Assembly: GCA_025965815.1 (NCBI GenBank)
Contig: JAOPWF010000782.1
Coordinates: 1 to 10,919, forward strand
Source of the DNA: Mycobacterium sp.
GTDB taxonomy: Bacteria > Actinomycetota > Actinomycetes > Mycobacteriales > Mycobacteriaceae
DNA length: 10,919 bases
Reading direction: 5' to 3'
The translations under genes were made by a program, and so were the position numbers. Below the pieces are notes generated by a model. It did not search any database, had not been told where the DNA came from, and saw only the letters and a list, made by a program, of their open reading frames with translations. This document shows, in pieces, positions 6,977 to 10,919 of the stretch; position 1 is the first letter of the stretch; each line of letters begins with the position of its first letter.

Positions 6977-8185
6977 TCAGGGGTTGATCGTGTATTCCCC
7001 GACCTGGCGACCCCACACATACTCGACCAGGATCGGCTGGCCGAGCTCGAGGTGGTTGTAGGGCGCGATGCTCACGCCGGTGTCCATCACCAGGAACGGC
7101 GCCGGCCACAGATCCTGGGTGATCGGCTGCCAACATCCGGGGCGGCCCTCCGGACCACCCTTGGCGTTCACCCGTGGCAAATTGTCGGGATAGATATAGG
7201 GATTCGGCGCGCCTAGGAGTGTACCGAACCCGGTCAGCGAGTAACCGTTGCCGCCGAGGCTGTTCGCAGCCTTCTTGCCGACTTCGGCGTAGTTGCGCAG
7301 CATGCAGTAGAACTCCGGGCTGTACTCGTCGAGCAGCTGCGAAGTAGCGACGAGGTCGGCGTGGCCGCGCACCAGGGACGGGCCGCCACGTTCGACGATG
7401 CCGGAGCCGGTGCAGGCGAACCCGACCGAGGCCAGCAGCACCGCGTCGATGTCGCGCTGCTGTTCGTGCAGCGTGCCTGCGGTGGTGATCGCGCTGTCGA
7501 GGAAGTTCCACAGCTGCGGCGACGCGTCGCTGTAGACGTCGGCCAGGTCGGCCAGCTGTCTGCTGTCGTAGCGCAGCTGCGGCAGCTGCGGGTTCAGGTC
7601 GGCCAGGATGTCGTTGCCGTTGACGATCGAGTCGCCGAACGAGGTGCCCAGCCCGGCCAGCGCCTCGGCGGTCGCCGAGAGTGTTGCGTTCAGCTTGACC
7701 GGGTCCACCTGCTCCGCGATCGACGTGACCGTCTCGAACAGCGTGTTGAACTCGGTCGTCACCGACGAGACGTCGATGACGTCGGTGCTGGAAATGGGCC
7801 GCGTGGCCGGGTTCTCCGGCGACGTGAACGCCACGTACTTGTTGCCGAACACGGTGCTGGCCTGGATGTCGGCGACCACATTCGCCGGTATCACCGGGAC
7901 ATATTTCGGGTCCACGCCCAGGACCAGCCTGGCGTTCGGTGTGCCGCCGACGCTGGCCGCGGTTATCTTGGCAACCCGGCCGATCTCCACCCCGTTGTAG
8001 GTAACCTTCGATCCCGGATCCATTACCAGCCCGGCGCGGCCCGATATCAGCGTCAGCTGCGTCTTCGGCGTGAAGTCGCCCCTGAACTGCAGGTAGACCA
8101 GCGCCAACACGGCCACGACGACGATTGACAGCACCAGTCCGGCCGCCTTGTATGGCGGGTTGTGCCAGTAGCGGCGGACACGCAC
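6977..8185 (-). CDS. Solitary MCE-family protein, MceA-like
   Basis: 402 residues from GTG at 8185. One membrane-spanning segment near the N-terminus (about 14-33) acts as an anchor. Next comes an MCE/MlaD domain (about 38-118; note LISGRAGLVMDPGSKVTYNG, 46-65, and VEIGRVAKI), then a long helical region of the Mce4_CUP1 type (about 125-310). The MceA-like C-terminus has PNPYIYPDNLPRVN (327-340), CWQPITQDLWPAPFLVMDTG (351-370) and VEYVWGRQVGEYTINP (387-402). Mce proteins work in the cell envelope as part of lipid or sterol importers (six MceA-F proteins plus YrbE permeases). None of these partners is next to it, so this is an orphan MceA. A -10 box sits at the exact leaderless distance. The divergent neighbour is an SCP-like gene 16 bp away, another possibly lipid-binding protein. 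Confidence 0.9.
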   Translation of the reverse strand: MRVRRYWHNPPYKAAGLVLSIVVVAVLALVYLQFRGDFTPKTQLTLISGRAGLVMDPGSKVTYNGVEIGRVAKITAASVGGTPNARLVLGVDPKYVPVIPANVVADIQASTVFGNKYVAFTSPENPATRPISSTDVIDVSSVTTEFNTLFETVTSIAEQVDPVKLNATLSATAEALAGLGTSFGDSIVNGNDILADLNPQLPQLRYDSRQLADLADVYSDASPQLWNFLDSAITTAGTLHEQQRDIDAVLLASVGFACTGSGIVERGGPSLVRGHADLVATSQLLDEYSPEFYCMLRNYAEVGKKAANSLGGNGYSLTGFGTLLGAPNPYIYPDNLPRVNAKGGPEGRPGCWQPITQDLWPAPFLVMDTGVSIAPYNHLELGQPILVEYVWGRQVGEYTINP

Positions 8186-8201
8186 TTTGAGACCCTAAAG
8201 T
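8184..8201. promoter_or_regulatory. 16-bp divergent promoter with imperfect palindrome; leaderless -10 for the mceA-like gene
   Basis: ACTTTGAGACCCTAAAGT spans nearly the whole gap between two divergent start codons (GTG 8185, minus; ATG 8202, plus). Its ends (ACTTT/AAAGT) are a perfect 5-bp inverted repeat. On the minus strand TAGGGT (8197-8192) is followed by six bases and the GTG, the leaderless geometry. No equally good -10 is seen for the plus-strand gene; TAAAGT at 8196-8201 is too close to its ATG. Confidence 0.5.
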
Positions 8202-8594
8202 ATGGCCGCCCGCCGTACCGTCGATCCGGCAAAGACCCGCGAAGCGGTGTCGGCCGTCGCCGACTGGCTTCGCGACGACACCCGTCCCGCCCCCGAACGT
8301 GCCGAACTGGCCGCCGCGGTTCGGCTTACGGCGCGCACCCTTGCCGCCGTGGCGCCGGGCGCCAGCGTCGAGGTCAGAGTGCCACCGTTCGTTGCGGTGC
8401 AATGCATTTCGGGTCCCCGGCATACCCGGGGCACCCCGCCCAACGTGGTGGAGACCGACGCCAGGACCTGGCTGCTGCTGGCCACCGGCTTACTGGCTCT
8501 GGAGGACGCTGTGACAGCCGGCACCGTGCGGCTGTCGGGATCGCGGGCCGGCGAAGTCGCCTCCTGGCTGCCGCTGGTGCCGCTGAGCGAATAG
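8202..8594 (+). CDS. Sterol-carrier-protein-like (SCP_3 type) protein, Rv0807-like
   Basis: 130 residues starting [16 protein letters not shown], which resembles the start and length of M. tuberculosis Rv0807 as I remember it, a gene adjacent to purF there. The core is [20 protein letters not shown] (56-75), then [21 protein letters not shown] (76-96) and a final [18 protein letters not shown]. This fits the small actinobacterial 'bacterial SCP ortholog' group. Proteins with this fold carry or present lipids in the cytosol, but many members of this group have no tested function. A GTG at 8247 is an alternative start if the TAAAGT box at 8196-8201 is used, but conservation favours the ATG. No strong Shine-Dalgarno is present. 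It converges with the sulfatase, the stop codons being 2 bp apart, and diverges from the orphan mceA. Confidence 0.82.
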   Translation: MAARRTVDPAKTREAVSAVADWLRDDTRPAPERAELAAAVRLTARTLAAVAPGASVEVRVPPFVAVQCISGPRHTRGTPPNVVETDARTWLLLATGLLALEDAVTAGTVRLSGSRAGEVASWLPLVPLSE

Positions 8595-8596
8595 GG

Positions 8597-10087
8597 TCAG
8601 GTGCCGGGAATGCCGGCCTGCAGCTTGGCCATCACCTGCTCGAGGTTGAAGCTGGCCGACTTCTGCCGCTGCGGGAACTCGACCAACGTCTGCAGCTGCT
8701 GGGCGACGTAGGCCTGGGCCGGAGTGAACACCCAGATGCGGTCGATCATCCAGTCGAAGTAGGTATTCGATGTGATGTCGGCCCGCTCATAGGGGTCGGT
8801 CCGCAGGTTGAACAGCTTCGGTGCGCGCAGTTCGGTGTAAGGCTCCAGCCAGATTTGCAGCGTCCCGACGCACCGCTGCTCCATGAACACGATTTTCCAG
8901 TTGTCGAATCGCAATCCTGTGAGATCGCCGTCGTCGGAGACGTAGAAAAAGTGCTGACGCGGGCTCTCGTCGGTCTCACCGGTGATGTAGGGCAACTGAT
9001 TGTGTCCATCGAGGTGAACCTTGAACGACGTGCCGCTCAGTTCAGTGCCTGAGCGGAGCTTGTCGGCGATATCGGGCACCCCGGCGGCCGCCAGCAGCGT
9101 GACGAACCAGTCGTTGTGGCTCACGATGCCGTTGAGTACGCCGCCTGCGGGGATGTGCCCTGGCCAGCGCACCAGAGCCGGGACGCGGTAGGCGCCCTCC
9201 CAGTTCGAGTTCTTCTCGTTGCGGAACGGCGTCATGCCGGCGTCGGGCCAGGAGTTCATGTGCGGGCCGTTGTCGGTGGAGTACATGACGATGGTGTTGT
9301 CGGCGATGCCGAGGTTGTCGAGGGTGCCCAGCAGGTCTCCGACGATGTCGTCGTGGTCCAGCATCGTGTCGTGGTACTCGGACTGCCAGCGCCCGGAGCG
9401 GCCGATGCTCTCGGGCTTGGGGTGGGTGCGGAAGTGCATATGCGTGGCGTTGAACCAGACGAAGAACGGGGTCTCCGCCTCATGCTGGCGATTGATGAAA
9501 TCGACTGCGGCGTCGCGGAACTCCTCGTCGCAGGTCTCCATCCGCTTCTTGGTGAGCGGACCGGTGTCCTCGATGCGCTGGGTGCCGTCGGGGTTCGCCC
9601 AGGTGTGCAGGACACCGCGCGGCCCGAACTTCTCCCGGAACGCCGGGTCCTTCGGATAATCGACGTTCTCCGGCTCCTCTTCGGCGTTGAGGTGATACAG
9701 GTTGCCGAAGAATTCGTCAAAGCCGTGGGCCGTGGGCAGGAACTCATCGCGGTCGCCGAGGTGGTTCTTGCCGAACTGGCCAGTGGCATAGCCCTGGGCC
9801 TTCAATGCCGTGGCGATGGTCGGGTCCTCGGCCTGCAGACCGAGCGGCGCGCCGGGCAAGCCGACCTTGGTCAGGCCGGTGCGGTAGGGGTTCTGGCCGG
9901 TGATGAAGGCCGCTCGGCCTGCGGTGCAGCTCTGTTCGCCGTAATAGTCGGTGAACCGCACGCCCTCGCTCGCGATCCGGTCGATATTGCGGGTTCGGTA
10001 GCCCATGACGCCGTCGCTGTAGCAGCTGAGGTTGCTCTGTCCGATGTCATCGCCCCAGATGATCAGGATGTTCGGCTTGTCGCTCAC
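8597..10087 (-). CDS. Arylsulfatase (type I formylglycine sulfatase, CTAGR variant)
   Basis: 496 residues from GTG at 10087, preceded by a good Shine-Dalgarno (GGAAGG, 10100-10095, 7 nt spacing). An ATG at 10117 would add ten residues but has no ribosome-binding site. Sulfatase features, numbered from the GTG: NILIIWGDDIG (6-16) with metal-binding Asp13/Asp14; SCTAGRAAFITG (53-64), where Cys54 would be oxidised to formylglycine; FGKNHLGD (105-112) with Lys107 and His109; NATHMHF (213-219); STDNGPHMNSW (270-280) with Asp272/Asn273; and NEKNSNWEGAYRVPALVRWP from 290, with Lys292. The enzyme hydrolyses sulfate esters and needs Ca2+ and a formylglycine-generating enzyme. The third motif position is Ala instead of the usual Pro. 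No signal peptide is seen, so it is probably cytosolic. The substrate cannot be told. Confidence 0.93.
   Translation of the reverse strand: MSDKPNILIIWGDDIGQSNLSCYSDGVMGYRTRNIDRIASEGVRFTDYYGEQSCTAGRAAFITGQNPYRTGLTKVGLPGAPLGLQAEDPTIATALKAQGYATGQFGKNHLGDRDEFLPTAHGFDEFFGNLYHLNAEEEPENVDYPKDPAFREKFGPRGVLHTWANPDGTQRIEDTGPLTKKRMETCDEEFRDAAVDFINRQHEAETPFFVWFNATHMHFRTHPKPESIGRSGRWQSEYHDTMLDHDDIVGDLLGTLDNLGIADNTIVMYSTDNGPHMNSWPDAGMTPFRNEKNSNWEGAYRVPALVRWPGHIPAGGVLNGIVSHNDWFVTLLAAAGVPDIADKLRSGTELSGTSFKVHLDGHNQLPYITGETDESPRQHFFYVSDDGDLTGLRFDNWKIVFMEQRCVGTLQIWLEPYTELRAPKLFNLRTDPYERADITSNTYFDWMIDRIWVFTPAQAYVAQQLQTLVEFPQRQKSASFNLEQVMAKLQAGIPGT
8603..8617. terminator. Weak hairpin downstream of the SCP-like gene
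   Basis: GCCGG-GAATG-CCGGC forms a 5-bp GC stem with a 5-nt loop, starting 9 bases after the SCP-like stop, inside the sulfatase 3' end. There is no T tract, so it could at best be an atypical intrinsic terminator or a chance hairpin. Confidence 0.25.
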
Positions 10088-10135
10088 CGGGTCGCCTTCC
10101 GTCGTGGGCGCCGGCATCTGGATGCCCGCAGCAGG

Positions 10136-10153
10136 ATGCTAGCGGTAATTTTA
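10136..10153 (-). promoter_or_regulatory. Candidate -10 boxes for the sulfatase gene
   Basis: On the minus strand TAAAAT (10153-10148) lies in the most AT-rich patch of the region and would start transcription near 10141, giving a leader of about 54 nt to the GTG. A second TANNNT match, TAGCAT (10141-10136), would start near 10129. No -35 is evident; the region above is GC-rich, with GGCGCGCC at 10167-10174. Confidence 0.4.
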
Positions 10154-10230
10154 TTGACCGATGCGCGGCGCGCCGGGAACAACCAGAGCCCAACACACCG
10201 TTGGATGACGTATAGAACTGCGGGTAACCG

Positions 10231-10236
10231 TAGACT
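10231..10236 (+). promoter_or_regulatory. -10 box TAGACT for purF
   Basis: TAGACT is preceded by CGGGTAAC (10221-10228) and followed by G, almost the same string as at the purL promoter but with a 2-bp insertion. It predicts a start near 10243 and a 35-nt leader that includes the AGGGAG Shine-Dalgarno at 10261-10266. No clear -35 is seen. Confidence 0.5.
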
Positions 10237-10277
10237 GAACAACGTCAGCCACCGCGCCCCAGGGAGCAGCCCCGACA

Positions 10278-10919
10278 GTGACCGGCCCGCAGACCGACCA
10301 CCAGCCCGATCTCGAGAACTCCCCACGTGAAGAATGCGGCGTCTTCGGCGTCTGGGCACCAGGTGAGGATGTCGCCAAGCTCAGCTACTACGGTCTCTAC
10401 GCGCTGCAGCACCGCGGCCAGGAGGCCGCGGGCATCGCCGTAGCCGACGGTTCACAGGTCCTGGTGTTCAAGGATCTGGGCCTGGTCAGCCAGGTGTTCG
10501 ACGAGCAGACGCTGGCCGCGATGGAAGGTCACGTCGCCATAGGGCACTGCCGGTATTCCACCACCGGGTCCACCACCTGGGAAAACGCGCAGCCGGTCTT
10601 CCGCAACACCGCCGCAGGCACGGGCGTCGCGCTGGGCCACAACGGCAACCTGGTGAACACCACCGAACTGGCTGCCCGCGCCCGCGAGGCCGGGTTGATC
10701 AACTCGAAGATGCCCGGCGCGGCGACCACCGACTCTGACATCCTCGGCGCGCTGCTGGCGCACGGTGCCGCTGACGCCACCCTGGAACAGGCCGCCCTCG
10801 ACCTGCTTCCCACCGTGCGCGGCGCGTTCTGTCTTACCTTCATGGACGAGAACACCCTTTATGCGGCCCGCGACCCCTATGGCGTGCGGCCGCTTTGCTT
10901 GGGTCGGCTGGACCGCGGC
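10278..10919 (+). CDS. purF: Amidophosphoribosyltransferase PurF, partial (3' end beyond right edge)
   Basis: 214 codons are present, running off the window. PurF carries out the first committed step of purine synthesis: PRPP plus glutamine gives phosphoribosylamine. The N-terminal part seen is the Ntn-type glutaminase domain. A 19-residue propeptide, MTGPQTDHQPDLENSPREE, precedes Cys20 (CGVFG), which becomes the N-terminal nucleophile after cleavage, as in the B. subtilis-type enzyme. Other conserved segments are YALQHRGQEAAGIA (41-54, Arg46), GHCRYSTTG (89-97, Arg92), LGHNGNLVN (119-127, Asn122/Gly123) and TDSDILGALL (151-160, Asp152). The phosphoribosyltransferase half and any 4Fe-4S cysteines lie outside. 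The GTG start has AGGGAG 11 nt upstream, a slightly long spacing. The M. tuberculosis PurF I recall has a longer N-terminus, but the propeptide length is variable. Confidence 0.96.
   Translation, partial: MTGPQTDHQPDLENSPREECGVFGVWAPGEDVAKLSYYGLYALQHRGQEAAGIAVADGSQVLVFKDLGLVSQVFDEQTLAAMEGHVAIGHCRYSTTGSTTWENAQPVFRNTAAGTGVALGHNGNLVNTTELAARAREAGLINSKMPGAATTDSDILGALLAHGAADATLEQAALDLLPTVRGAFCLTFMDENTLYAARDPYGVRPLCLGRLDRG

Noticed and set aside
6930..8423. 497-codon open frame on the same strand as the mceA-like gene but in another frame
   Set aside because: The alternative frame reads as Arg/Gly/His-rich sequence, while the mceA frame has a membrane anchor and an MCE domain. It also crosses into the start of the SCP-like gene.
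10118..10277. Small gene or purine riboswitch in the purF-sulfatase gap
   Set aside because: No conserved aptamer pattern, paired-stem arrangement or coding frame with a start signal was seen. Only promoter-like elements and the GGCGCGCC palindrome are visible.
9116..10330. 404-codon plus-strand open frame opposite the sulfatase and running into purF
   Set aside because: It is antisense to conserved sulfatase motifs and overlaps the purF promoter and start in a different frame. No domain was recognised.

Overview
The window is high-GC DNA (roughly two-thirds G+C by eye). It looks like the chromosome of a rapidly growing mycobacterium (Mycolicibacterium type) or a close relative. The evidence is a PurL and a PurF of mycobacterial type, an Mce-family protein with the mycobacterial MceA-like C-terminus, a predicted F420-dependent PPOX-class protein of a family I recall as named after M. 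smegmatis MSMEG_5819, and an SCP-like protein resembling M. tuberculosis Rv0807. These assignments come from recognising the sequences, not from a database search.

Layout. 1-372 (-) is the 5' part of a SnoaL/NTF2-like gene, cut by the left edge. A 132-bp gap with a near-perfect palindrome separates it from a divergent XRE/MmyB-type regulator (505-1296), which is followed 9 bp later by a small VOC/glyoxalase-like gene (1306-1653). The purine gene purL (1710-4049) then begins a translationally coupled run: purL, an ATGA overlap, a membrane-anchored alpha/beta-hydrolase of the Abhydrolase_9 type (4046-5806), a GTGA overlap, and a CPBP-type intramembrane protease (5803-6489). That run converges on a PPOX-class gene (6508-6933, -). 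Upstream of the latter on the minus strand is a solitary mceA-like gene (6977-8185, -). It is divergent from an SCP-like gene (8202-8594, +), with only 16 bp between the two start codons. The SCP gene converges with 2 bp to spare on an arylsulfatase (8597-10087, -). A 190-bp intergenic region holds candidate promoters for the sulfatase and for purF, whose first 214 codons (10278-10919) close the window.

How it fits together. purL and purF are steps four and one of de novo IMP synthesis and bracket an interval of accessory, mostly envelope- or lipid-linked genes: a membrane hydrolase, a membrane protease, an Mce lipid-transport protein, an SCP-like protein and a sulfatase. Nothing here indicates a phage, transposon, CRISPR array or RNA gene.

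The most striking regulatory pattern is that four genes (the regulator, purL, the PPOX gene and the mceA-like gene) each have a TANNNT -10 box ending exactly 7 nt before the first base of the start codon. That is the geometry of leaderless mRNAs. Genes without this spacing (SnoaL, sulfatase, purF) carry a visible Shine-Dalgarno instead. The other points of interest are an in-frame palindrome-containing insert in purL, a 32-bp tandem duplication at the convergent CPBP/PPOX 3' ends, and the solitary mceA/SCP divergent pair.
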